Of a DNA stretch of 64,000 nt, positions 24,982 to 34,583 are shown one piece after another (within the stretch, counting starts at the first letter, position 1; every line of letters begins with the position of its first letter). The notes below the pieces were generated by a model that saw nothing but the letters and a program-made list of their open reading frames with translations, was not told where the DNA came from and made no database searches. The position numbers were made by a program, and so were the translations under genes. The stretch comes from Janthinobacterium lividum (GTDB lineage Bacteria; Pseudomonadota; Gammaproteobacteria; Burkholderiales; Burkholderiaceae_D): assembly GCF_011601275.1 (NCBI RefSeq), contig NZ_JAAOLY010000004.1, forward strand, positions 303,662 to 367,661, read 5' to 3'.

Positions 24982-27408
24982 TTACTTCTTCGCTGCGGCA
25001 GTGCCTTCCGGCAAGGCATATGCGACCAGGGTGTCGCTCATCTTCGTGCCCAGCGAACCGTGGCCGCCGGCCATGACGACGACGAACTGGCGTCCAGACT
25101 TGTTCGACACATAGCTCATCGGCGTAGCCTGGCCGCCAGCTGGCAGGCGGGCTTTCCAGATCACTTTACCGTTGCTGACATCGTAGCCACGGATGTAGTA
25201 GTCGAGCGTGCTGCTGAGGAAGGTCACGCCGCCACCCGTGGTGACCATGCCGCCCAAGCTAGGGACGCCCAGTGGCAAGGCAATCGGCACGGGGCCGCTG
25301 TCGCGCGTGGTGCCGTTCTTGTGCATCCACACTTTTTTCATCGTGCGCAGGTCGACGGCGGCCACATAGCCCCACGGCGGTGCCTGGCATGGGAAGCCCA
25401 GCGGCGACAGGAATGCCTTGATTTCCACGGCGAACGGGACGCCCGTCTGCGGCTGCAAGCCCATTTCGCCGCCCGTGCCGCCCTTGGCCGTCGTTTCCGC
25501 GCGCGGCACGAGTTTTTCCAGGAAGCCCATGTAGTCGGGGTTGACGATCAACAACTGGCGCACAGGATCGATGGCCGCGCCGCCCCATTCGAAGATACCC
25601 AATGGGCCCGGGGAAATGACGGCGCCCTTGCCGGCCGTTTGCGGCGTGAACGGGCCTTCGTAGCGGCGTTCCTTGAAGATGATGCGGCAAGCGAGCTGGT
25701 CGAACGGCGTCGTGCCCCACATGTCCGCTTCGCTGATATTGCGCTCAGGCAGGAAGGTCAGGGCCGAGAACGGCTGCGTGGGCGACAGGGTATCGCCCGC
25801 GGCAGGATTGCTCGTCGGTACGGGTTTTTCCGGCGCCGGCACGACCAGGGTGCCGTCGCGGCGGTCGATCACATAGATGTCGCCGCGTTTCGTTGTGGCG
25901 ACCACGGACGGCACTTTGCCTTTCGGCGTATCGATGTCGACGAGGCTCGGCTGGCCGCCGATATCCATGTCCCAGATATCGTGGTGCACGGTCTGGTAGA
26001 CCCAGCGCACTTTACCTGTTGCCAGGTCCAGCGCGACGATGGCGCTGTTGAATTTCTCGCCATTCTTGTTGCGGTTGCCGCCCCAGGTGTCGGGAGTTTC
26101 ATTGCCCATCGGGATGTACACCATGCCCAGCTTTTCATCGATGCTGGCCACGCCCCAGGAATTGGGCGAGTTGTTGGTGTAGTTCTTGCCTTCAGGGAAG
26201 GGCTGCGTGTCTTCCGGCGTGGCCGGGTCCCAGTTCCACATCAGCTTGCCGGTGACGGGATCGTAGCCGCGGACCACGCCCGACGGCTCTTCCGTCGAAT
26301 GGTTGTCCGTCACGCTGGCGGCGATCACGGCCATTTTCTGCGATACGGCCGGCGGCGAGGTCGGCATCAAAAAGCCCCGCTTGATCATGGCCATGTTTTT
26401 ATACAGATTGACGACGCCGTTGTTGCCAAAGCTCTTGCACGACTCGCCCGTATCGGCATTGACGGCGATCATGGTGCCGTCCATGGTCGGCGCGAGGATG
26501 CGGCGCGGGCATTCCATGCCGGCAGCTTCGGGGGCCGGGTTGTTCTTCGCGCGGCCCGCGTTGACGTCCCAGTACGCCACGCCGCGGCAGATCATGTGCT
26601 GATAGCTGGCTGCGTCGCGGTTGATCTTCGGATCGTGGCGCCAGATTTCCTTGCCCGTATCCGGGTTCAGGGCGATGACGATATTGTGCGGCGTGCACAA
26701 ATACAGCATGTCATTGACCTTCAGCGGCGTCACTTCGTTGGCGATCTCGCCCGGGTCGTTCGGTCCCTTGAAGTCGCCCGTATGATACGTCCAGGCTTCT
26801 TTCAGGCCAGAAATATTGGCTGGCGTGATCTGCGCGGCAGGGGCATAGCGGTCGCCATAGCCGGAGCGGCCATACGCGGACCAGTCATTGTGCTCGACGC
26901 CGGGCGCCAGGTCGCCGGTGGCGGTGGCGGCCATGTTTTCGGCCGGCACGTCGCCATGCAGGTCATGGTAGTCCTGGAACAGGGCGATGACGCCGGCGAT
27001 GACGGTCAGGGCCACGGCGGCGGAGAGCGCCGTCTTGCCCGCTTGTCCCTGTTTCGCCGCGGCGGCTGGCGCCAGGCGGCGGCTGACGAAGGGCAGCAGC
27101 AGCCAGACGGCGGCGGCAAACCAGATGTCGAGGCGCGGCAGCAATTGCCACCAGTCGAATTTGACTTCAATGACGGACCAGATGAGGGTGGCGAGCAGCA
27201 GCAGCGCCATGAACGGTTGCGCGCTGCGCTTGCCCTGGAACACCAGCGCGCCGGCAACGAGCATGCCGATACCGGCCAACAGGTAGTACCAGGATCCGCC
27301 AAGCGTGGCCAGCCAGATGCCGCCGCCCAGCAGGGCGAGGCCAAACAGAATGAAAATAACGCCGGTGACCTTTAATAAAGGCCCGGACCGGAAAGAGGGA
27401 ATCATCAT
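24982..27408 (-). CDS. gcd: Membrane-bound PQQ-dependent glucose dehydrogenase
   Basis: This enzyme oxidises glucose to gluconolactone in the periplasm and passes electrons to ubiquinone. The 808-residue length matches the family. Five membrane helices occupy about residues 10-150, followed by the eight-bladed PQQ domain with NDWSAYGRSGYGDRYAPAAQ, TPLKVNDMLYLCTPHN, HDIWDMDIGGQPSL and the C-terminal GHGSLGTKMSDTLVAYALP. AAGGA lies just before the start (ATGATG). No pqq biosynthesis genes are in the window, so the cofactor must come from elsewhere. The product feeds gluconate pathways and acidifies the medium (phosphate solubilisation), as known for the family. Confidence 0.95.
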   Translation of the reverse strand: MMIPSFRSGPLLKVTGVIFILFGLALLGGGIWLATLGGSWYYLLAGIGMLVAGALVFQGKRSAQPFMALLLLATLIWSVIEVKFDWWQLLPRLDIWFAAAVWLLLPFVSRRLAPAAAAKQGQAGKTALSAAVALTVIAGVIALFQDYHDLHGDVPAENMAATATGDLAPGVEHNDWSAYGRSGYGDRYAPAAQITPANISGLKEAWTYHTGDFKGPNDPGEIANEVTPLKVNDMLYLCTPHNIVIALNPDTGKEIWRHDPKINRDAASYQHMICRGVAYWDVNAGRAKNNPAPEAAGMECPRRILAPTMDGTMIAVNADTGESCKSFGNNGVVNLYKNMAMIKRGFLMPTSPPAVSQKMAVIAASVTDNHSTEEPSGVVRGYDPVTGKLMWNWDPATPEDTQPFPEGKNYTNNSPNSWGVASIDEKLGMVYIPMGNETPDTWGGNRNKNGEKFNSAIVALDLATGKVRWVYQTVHHDIWDMDIGGQPSLVDIDTPKGKVPSVVATTKRGDIYVIDRRDGTLVVPAPEKPVPTSNPAAGDTLSPTQPFSALTFLPERNISEADMWGTTPFDQLACRIIFKERRYEGPFTPQTAGKGAVISPGPLGIFEWGGAAIDPVRQLLIVNPDYMGFLEKLVPRAETTAKGGTGGEMGLQPQTGVPFAVEIKAFLSPLGFPCQAPPWGYVAAVDLRTMKKVWMHKNGTTRDSGPVPIALPLGVPSLGGMVTTGGGVTFLSSTLDYYIRGYDVSNGKVIWKARLPAGGQATPMSYVSNKSGRQFVVVMAGGHGSLGTKMSDTLVAYALPEGTAAAKK

Positions 27409-28020
27409 ATTCCTTTTTGCAAGGATTTATCGGTGGCGCGTGGAAGCGCCATATTGAATCTAGCGAAGGCTTTGTTTGCAGAGTATGCGAAGTTTTGGAA
27501 ACACCAGAATGTGACAGTTTATCAGAATTGATGATTGTCTTCTGGTCGTGCCATTTTTTGGAAGGTTCGCCATTTGAATAAATAAATGTTTCAAATAAGC
27601 GCAAATATTATGCTGGAAGAGGGCGTTCCAGGGCTGGAATGAGGTATTGAAGCGGCTGCGTCTTCATGTACCCGTATCGTGGGGATAATGAAATTAAAAT
27701 CGTTGTTATAAGTGGCTGCATAAAATGCAATATAAAATATAATAACCATGTTTACCGCATGGTGATATTGAAATGAAAATAGGTTGATATTGACGGTATT
27801 AACTCGGGACTGACCGTAGTAATGCTTAAGTGTTTCTACTTATTATTTTTGGTAGCCTGTTTAAACTCCCGGTGGCAGGCTCTGGGGTTCGGCGGACGGG
27901 GCGCGCCACTGTTGCTGGCAGGACGCGCAAAACGCCGGCGGGCTGCTGCTGCATCGCACAAGCGGCCTGTACTTCGCTATAATTGCGCGGTTAAAACACC
28001 ACCCGCTAATGAGGAACCCC
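27409..28020. other. Intergenic region, gcd / ppa, with AT-rich core
   Basis: 610 bases between divergent gcd and ppa. The part from about 27480 to 27850 is clearly AT-richer than the flanks. I find no gene with coding character; an open frame at 27822-28034 starts in the AT-rich part and runs into ppa in another frame. The ppa promoter is probably at its right end. Confidence 0.5.
27955..27983 (+). promoter_or_regulatory. Candidate sigma-70 promoter of ppa
   Basis: TATAAT at 27978-27983 is a perfect -10 box about 40 bases before the ppa start. The -35 region 17 bases upstream (CGCACA) is poor, so the call rests on the -10 box. Confidence 0.45.
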
Positions 28021-28563
28021 ATGAGTTTGAATAACGTCTCTTCCGGCCGCGACCTGCCGAACGATTTCAACGTCGTCATCGAAATCCCGATGAATGCCGA
28101 TCCGATCAAGTACGAAGTCGACAAGGAAAGCGGCGCGATCTTCGTCGATCGCTTCATGGGTACCGCCATGCATTACCCGTGCAACTACGGCTACGTGCCG
28201 AACACCCTGTCGCCGGACGGCGACCCGGTTGACGTGCTGGTCATCACCCCGTTCCCGCTGATCCCTGGCGTGGTCGTGCGCTGCCGTCCTATCGGCGTGC
28301 TGAAAATGACCGACGAGTCGGGCGAAGACGCGAAAGTGCTGGCCGTGCCAGTCGACAAGGTCCTGTCGATCTACAGCCACTGGCAAAAGCCGGAAGACTT
28401 GAACGAACTGCGCTTGCGCCAGATCCAGCATTTCTTCGAGCACTACAAAGATCTGGAAAAAGGCAAATGGGTCAAGATCGACGGCTGGTATGGCCCGGAA
28501 GTGGCCAAGGAAGAAATCCTGAACGGCGTTGCCGCCTTCAAGACCGACGCTGCCAAAGCCTAA
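28021..28563 (+). CDS. ppa: Inorganic pyrophosphatase
   Basis: Ppa splits pyrophosphate to two phosphates and so pulls biosynthetic reactions forward. This is a 180-residue family I enzyme. The substrate and metal site residues are visible: [29 protein letters not shown], and the signature DGDPVDVLV with its three Asp. The start at 28021 is preferred over 28009 because AGGAA lies 5-9 bases before it and family members begin with a short polar N-terminus. It is monocistronic with a strong terminator directly after it. Confidence 0.96.
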   Translation: MSLNNVSSGRDLPNDFNVVIEIPMNADPIKYEVDKESGAIFVDRFMGTAMHYPCNYGYVPNTLSPDGDPVDVLVITPFPLIPGVVVRCRPIGVLKMTDESGEDAKVLAVPVDKVLSIYSHWQKPEDLNELRLRQIQHFFEHYKDLEKGKWVKIDGWYGPEVAKEEILNGVAAFKTDAAKA

Positions 28564-28580
28564 GAACACCGAGTAAGAAA

Positions 28581-28618
28581 AACGCTCCCCGCCAGTCATG
28601 GCCGGGAGCGTTTTTTTA
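28581..28618. terminator. Terminator after ppa
   Basis: Stem AACGCTCCC/GGGAGCGTT (28581-28589 with 28604-28612) followed by T-run. The end overlaps the stop codon of the convergent FemAB-like gene at 28616. Confidence 0.9.
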
Positions 28619-29764
28619 TGCGCGAAACGGACTGTGTTCGTTCAATTCATCGAGATAGGCGTCGATGCCGCCCCGTTCTCGTTCGAGGAAGCGCTGCACG
28701 GCGTCCGCAAAGGCCGGGTGCGCCAGCCAGTGGGCGGACCACGTCTTTTGCGGCAGGAAGCCGCGCGCCATCTTGTGCTCGCCCTGGGCGCCCCCTTCGA
28801 AGGTGGCGATGCTATTGGCGATGCAAAATTCCAGCGGCTGGTAGTACGCCGTCTCGAAATGCAGACAGGGCACGTGTTCGAGCGCGCCCCAGTAGCGGCC
28901 ATATAAAGTCTCAGCCGTGTGGATCACCAGCGACGTGGCAATGGCCCGGCCTTCACGTTCGGCGATTACCAGGAGAATGTTCTGCGGCATGCTGGCGGCT
29001 ATGCGCCGGAAGAAGTCCAGCGACAGATAGGGCGAGGAGCGGTGTTCCGCATAGGTATTGCTGTAGCAGCGGTGGAACAGTTTCCAGTCCGCGTCCGTGG
29101 CCTCCGTTCCGCGTACCTGGCGCATGGTGACGCCCGCTTCCCGCACCTTGCGCCGCTCGGCGCGGATATTCTTGCGCTTCTTGTGTTCCAGGGTGGCGAG
29201 GAATTGTTCGAAATCCGAGTAGCCGGGATTGAGCCAGTGAAACTGCACGCCACTACGCATCAGATAGCCAGCTTCCTCCAGCTGGCGCGCCTCGCTTTCC
29301 GGCGGGAAAAGGATGTGGCAGGACGACACGTCGGCCCCTTGCTGCTGGGCTTGAAGAAAGGCCAGCAGGGCGGCGCGCGCCTCGCCATCGCGGGCCAGCA
29401 GGCGCGCGCCGCTCACAGGCGTGAATGGAATCGCGGACAGCAGTTTCGGGTAGTATTCCAGGCCATGCTGCCGATAGGCGTCGGCCCAGGCCCAGTCGAA
29501 CACGTATTCGCCATACGAGTGCATTTTGAGGTACAGGGGCAGGGCGGCGGCCAGCACATCGCCTTGCCACAGCACCAGGTAATTCGGCTGCCAGCCCGTG
29601 TCCGCGCTGGCGCAGCCGGACTCGTGCAGCGCGTGCAAAAAGGCGTAGGAAAGGAAGGGATTGGCGTCCGCCTGGCTGGCCAGCAGTTCAGACCAGGCCG
29701 CTTCGCCAATTTCAGCCAGGGTAGTGACGATAGCCGTGCGATAATTCATTGTTGTAGTGTGCAT
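28616..29764 (-). CDS. FemAB-like GNAT-fold protein (peptidogalycan biosynthesis / PF04339 type)
   Basis: A 382-residue protein of the FemAB-like family. Typical segments are ADANPFLSYAFLHALHESGC near the N-terminus, YGEYVFDWAWADAYRQHGL, LEHKKRKNIRAERRKV, and near the end GRYWGALEHVPCLHFETAYYQ with QGEHKMARGFLP. The fold is a double GNAT-like N-acyltransferase; the substrate is not known, although FemAB relatives use aminoacyl-tRNA to extend peptide bridges. The start at 29764 has GAGAG just upstream; ATG at 29749 is an alternative. There is no signal peptide. It is divergent from nadE. Confidence 0.85.
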   Translation of the reverse strand: MHTTTMNYRTAIVTTLAEIGEAAWSELLASQADANPFLSYAFLHALHESGCASADTGWQPNYLVLWQGDVLAAALPLYLKMHSYGEYVFDWAWADAYRQHGLEYYPKLLSAIPFTPVSGARLLARDGEARAALLAFLQAQQQGADVSSCHILFPPESEARQLEEAGYLMRSGVQFHWLNPGYSDFEQFLATLEHKKRKNIRAERRKVREAGVTMRQVRGTEATDADWKLFHRCYSNTYAEHRSSPYLSLDFFRRIAASMPQNILLVIAEREGRAIATSLVIHTAETLYGRYWGALEHVPCLHFETAYYQPLEFCIANSIATFEGGAQGEHKMARGFLPQKTWSAHWLAHPAFADAVQRFLERERGGIDAYLDELNEHSPFRA

Positions 29765-29840
29765 TCATCACTCTCGGGGCGCCGCCACCGGCCTGCGCGC
29801 CCCTGTCTTGTTTAATAGAACGAAAATATCCATCATCATC

Positions 29841-31457
29841 ATGACAGTCAAAGTCGCAATTGCTCAAATGAATAGTACGGTCGGCGATCTGGCCGGCAAC
29901 CGTGCCAAGATCTTCGACCTTTCCCGCCGCGCCTTTAAAGCGGGCGCCGATATCGTGCTCACGCCGGAACTGTCGCTGGTCGGCTATCCACCCGAGGACT
30001 TATTACTGCGCAATGCATTCTACGCAAAAACGCAGGAAGCGTTTGCGGGACTGGCTGCCGACCTGGCCCAGTTCAAGGATTTGCACGTGGTGGTGGGCTT
30101 GCCCCTGCAAGACGAGAAGGGTGTGCGCCACAACGCCGCTTCCGTGTTGCTCAATGGCGAAGTGCTGGGCACCTACCGCAAGCATGATTTGCCGAACACC
30201 ACCGTGTTCGATGAAAAGCGTTACTTTACGTCGTCGGACCAGGCTTTCGTGTTTGGCGTGAAGGGCGTGCGTTTCGGCATCAATATCTGCGAAGACACGT
30301 GGTTCGAGCATGCGCCGGCGCGCGCCCGCGCGGCCGGCGCGCAAGTGCTGCTGGTGCCGAACGGCTCGCCCTACCACATGAACAAGCAGCATCTGCGCTA
30401 TGAAACCATGCGCAGGAATGTCAGTGCGCAAGGCATGGCCCTGGTCTACGCCAACCTGGTCGGCGGCCAGGATGAGCTGATTTTCGATGGCGATTCCTTC
30501 GTCATGGATGCGGCCGGCACGATTTGCGCCCAGTTGCGCCACTTCGAGGAAGACTTGCAGCTGGTCGACTTCGACGGCGCCACGCCCGTGCCGCAGCCGC
30601 TGGCCGCGCCATTGACGACGGAAGCGCAGGTGTATCAGGCGCTGGTGCTGGGCGTGCGCGACTATATAGTCAAGAACGGTTTCCCTGGCGTGCTGATCGG
30701 CATGTCGGGCGGCGTCGATTCCGCCCTGACCCTGGCGATTGCCGTCGATGCGCTGGGCGCCGACCAGGTGCGCGCCGTCATGATGCCGTCGCAATTTACG
30801 GCCGATATCTCGTGGATCGATTCGCGCGACATGGTAAAACGTCTCAATGTGCGCTACGATGAAATTCCGATCAAGCAAACCTTCGATGCCTTCCGCGCCA
30901 CCCTGGCTGACGAGTTCGCCGGACTGGCGGAAGACGCGACGGAAGAGAACATTCAGGCGCGCATCCGCGGCACCTTGCTGATGGCCCTGTCGAACAAGCA
31001 TGGCAGCATCGTGCTGACGACGGGCAACAAGAGCGAGATGGCGGTTGGTTATTGCACCCTGTACGGCGACATGGCGGGTGGCTTTGCCGTGATCAAGGAT
31101 ATCGCCAAGACGCTCGTGTACCGTTTGTGCGCCTGGCGCAACAGTGTGTCGGACGTGATTCCCGAGCGTATCCTGACGCGCGGACCGTCGGCCGAATTGC
31201 GCGCCGACCAGCTGGACCAGGATTCCTTGCCGCCATACGACGTGCTCGACGGCATCATGCAGCTGTACATGGAAGAAAACCGGCCGATCGCCGAGATTAT
31301 CGAGGCTGGCTACCCGCCGGCTGATGTGGCCCGGGTCACGCGCCTGATCAAGATCAATGAATACAAGCGGCGCCAGTCGCCGGTGGGCATCCGCGTCACG
31401 CACCGTGGCTTCGGCCGCGACTGGCGTTATCCGATTACGTCGAAATTCTACGAATAA
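29841..31457 (+). CDS. nadE: Glutamine-dependent NAD+ synthetase
   Basis: This makes NAD+ from nicotinate adenine dinucleotide, ATP and glutamine. The 538-residue protein fuses an N-terminal nitrilase-type glutaminase with a C-terminal synthetase. The glutaminase triad is complete: Glu43 (TPELS), Lys114 (YRKHDLP) and Cys150 (NICEDTW). The synthetase part has the pyrophosphatase loop GMSGGVDSALTL and the substrate segment TTGNKSEMAVGY. The ATG at 29841 matches the family N-terminus (VKVAIAQMNSTVGD). glnB follows after 41 bases and may be co-transcribed. Confidence 0.96.
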   Translation: MTVKVAIAQMNSTVGDLAGNRAKIFDLSRRAFKAGADIVLTPELSLVGYPPEDLLLRNAFYAKTQEAFAGLAADLAQFKDLHVVVGLPLQDEKGVRHNAASVLLNGEVLGTYRKHDLPNTTVFDEKRYFTSSDQAFVFGVKGVRFGINICEDTWFEHAPARARAAGAQVLLVPNGSPYHMNKQHLRYETMRRNVSAQGMALVYANLVGGQDELIFDGDSFVMDAAGTICAQLRHFEEDLQLVDFDGATPVPQPLAAPLTTEAQVYQALVLGVRDYIVKNGFPGVLIGMSGGVDSALTLAIAVDALGADQVRAVMMPSQFTADISWIDSRDMVKRLNVRYDEIPIKQTFDAFRATLADEFAGLAEDATEENIQARIRGTLLMALSNKHGSIVLTTGNKSEMAVGYCTLYGDMAGGFAVIKDIAKTLVYRLCAWRNSVSDVIPERILTRGPSAELRADQLDQDSLPPYDVLDGIMQLYMEENRPIAEIIEAGYPPADVARVTRLIKINEYKRRQSPVGIRVTHRGFGRDWRYPITSKFYE

Positions 31458-31489
31458 ACAGCCATCTGTCCACAATCCAACAATTTTAA

Positions 31490-31837
<348 letters not shown>

Positions 31838-31854
31838 GTCTGGCCAACAATGTT

Positions 31855-31945
31855 GTCGGATTACGGTCCTGCGGACCTAATCCGACCTACCCGTGGCAAT
31901 GTGTGTCATGCCGTAGCTCGGCTTAGCGCGCCAGCGCGTAAGCCG
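31855..31945. repeat. Two palindromic intergenic repeat units
   Basis: Unit 1 (31855-31886) pairs GTCGGATTA-GGTCC with GGACC-TAATCCGAC, a 14-bp stem with one bulge. Unit 2 (31919-31945) pairs CGGCTTA-GCGC with GCGC-TAAGCCG. Such GTCGGATTA palindromes look like dispersed REP-type elements. They may also end transcription from glnB and the convergent gene. Confidence 0.55.
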
Positions 31946-31979
31946 ATATGCGCCGCCAACAACGTTGCCGGTTGGCGCA

Positions 31980-32609
31980 TCAGCGCCCCAGGCGCATGTC
32001 GAATTTCCAGCATATCAGGCGCAGAATCGTGATGCCGCTGGCGCTGGTCCACAGCGCGAAGTCGTGCTCGGCGCCGAAGTGCATCTGCAGCAGATAAGCC
32101 CAGCAGCCGAAAAACGCGCAGATGGCGTACGGTTTGCCGTCGCGAAACACCATCGGCACTTCGTTGCAGACGATGTCGCGCATCACGCCGCCAAAAATCC
32201 CCGTGATCACCCCCATCATCGATGCGATGAAGAGCGGCATGCCGGCGCGCGTCGCTTCGGCCACGCCCGCGATGGCGAACATGCCCAGGCCGATGGCGTC
32301 GGCAATGACGATCAGGCGTTCCGAGACGATCTGGCGCAAGTGCTGGATCAAGGGCGCGGCCGTCAGGGCCAGCACGAAGATGAGAATCGCGTATTCCTGG
32401 TGCGAGACCCAGAACAAAGGCCGCTTGTCGAGCAGGATGTCGCGCAAAGTGCCCCCGCCGAAGGCCGTGATGAAGGCCACGACGAACACGCCGACCAGGT
32501 CCATGCGCTTGCGGCGCGCTTCGATGAAGCCGGAAAACGCGCCCACCAGGATGGCGATGACCTCAATGATCTTGATCAGCGAGCCAGGCGGCAGTTGGGG
32601 TGGCATCAT
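31980..32609 (-). CDS. TRIC-type trimeric cation channel / UPF0126 membrane protein
   Basis: An integral membrane protein of about 209 residues with roughly seven helices. It has the two repeated halves of the UPF0126 (YadS/TRIC) family, each with a glycine-rich turn and Arg-Asp: GGGTLRDILL and GGVMRDIVCNEVP. Bacterial TRIC homologues form trimeric monovalent cation channels; a physiological role is not established. The start is uncertain: ATG at 32609 is used, while a GTG at 32642 adds 11 residues. Neither has a clear ribosome-binding site. Confidence 0.85.
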   Translation of the reverse strand: MMPPQLPPGSLIKIIEVIAILVGAFSGFIEARRKRMDLVGVFVVAFITAFGGGTLRDILLDKRPLFWVSHQEYAILIFVLALTAAPLIQHLRQIVSERLIVIADAIGLGMFAIAGVAEATRAGMPLFIASMMGVITGIFGGVMRDIVCNEVPMVFRDGKPYAICAFFGCWAYLLQMHFGAEHDFALWTSASGITILRLICWKFDMRLGR

Positions 32610-32653
32610 GGGTGGAGCGCTTGAGCAGGAAATAATTGTCACAGGTTAACATG

Positions 32654-32687
32654 ACACGGCCCCGAATGGTGACAAACGGGGCCGTGT
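32654..32687. repeat. Perfect 11-bp inverted repeat
   Basis: ACACGGCCCCG (32654-32664) pairs with its complement (32677-32687). It lies between the smr-domain gene and the TRIC gene on the minus strand. There is no T-run, so it is a hairpin of uncertain role. Confidence 0.5.
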
Positions 32688-32732
32688 GCGAGAGCTAACT
32701 TGTTACTGAATTGTGATTTCTTGCCGCGGTGC

Positions 32733-33407
32733 TCAGCGGATGGGCTGCAGGGCTGAAGAAAGCAATACGACGAGGGCGCCATCGCCCCCTTCGGAGCGGC
32801 GCGCCTGGCAAAAGGCGATGACTTCATCCTTTTGCACGAGCCAGCTGTGCACCATCGATTTCAAGACCGGTTCCTGGCCTTTCGAGCCAAAACCCTTGCC
32901 GTGGATCACGCGCACGCAGCGCAGCTTGCGCCTTGTCGCCTGGTTCAGGAAGGCGCCGATGCCGTCGCGCGCCTCGTCGCGGCGCAAGCCGTGCAAGTCC
33001 AGCTCATCCTGCACGGGCCAGTGGCCCTTGCGCATCTTCTTCACCACGTCCGTCCCCACGCCGGGGCGGGCGTAGTTCAGGGCCGGATCGTTTTCCAGGT
33101 AATGGTCGACCTCGAACAAGTCCGACAGCGATTCGCGCAGCACGGCCGCATCGTCCTCTTCCGGGGACAACTTGCGCGCCGTCTGCTGGGCGCTGACCGC
33201 GCCCGCCTTGGGCAGGCTGGGCACGTAGCGGTCCGACTCGGGCAAGCGCTTGACGCCGCCGATGCTGGCCTTGAACAGATTGCTCTCCACGGCCTGCACC
33301 TTGACCTGCTTGGCGCGCTCCGCTTCAGCTTGGGCGCGCGCATCCGCCTGCTCCTTGATCTGCTTGCTGACCGCTTTCAGGTCGGCAAAGTCTTTCATCG
33401 ACGCCAT
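32733..33407 (-). CDS. Smr domain protein
   Basis: A 224-residue protein with a C-terminal Smr domain, the nuclease-like module of MutS2. Signature segments are DELDLHGLRRDEAR (the LDLHG motif) and VIHGKGFGSKGQEPVLKSMV (HGKG), followed by a hydrophobic end. The N-terminus is a charged helical region (KQIKEQADARAQAEAERAK). Stand-alone Smr proteins of this YdaL/SmrA type can cut RNA or DNA; the true substrate is unknown. The ATG at 33407 lies 8 bases after the trxB stop, so it is probably co-transcribed with trxB. Confidence 0.88.
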   Translation of the reverse strand: MASMKDFADLKAVSKQIKEQADARAQAEAERAKQVKVQAVESNLFKASIGGVKRLPESDRYVPSLPKAGAVSAQQTARKLSPEEDDAAVLRESLSDLFEVDHYLENDPALNYARPGVGTDVVKKMRKGHWPVQDELDLHGLRRDEARDGIGAFLNQATRRKLRCVRVIHGKGFGSKGQEPVLKSMVHSWLVQKDEVIAFCQARRSEGGDGALVVLLSSALQPIR

Positions 33408-33414
33408 GCGACGC

Positions 33415-34392
<978 letters not shown>

Positions 34393-34583
34393 CTATCCGA
34401 ATTGGGGGCATACGCGCGAAGAACAAGGGCGTATTGCGCTTGCGCAATCAATCCACGATTATAGACCAAGCCGCCTGTAGCGACGAATCGTGGGGCCGTC
34501 CGGGGCATATATGGCTTAGAATACTTCCTTATTATGGGAAATTCCCTTTCAGAAACATTTTTCACCTTGCAGCGCTTCCCAGA

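Noticed and set aside
25060..27375. 771-codon open frame antisense to gcd
   Set aside because: Shadow of gcd: Arg/His/Gly-rich translation and no recognisable domain.
27822..28034. 70-codon open frame in the gcd/ppa gap
   Set aside because: It has no ribosome-binding site, mixed AT-rich and GC-rich codon use, and runs over the ppa start in another frame.
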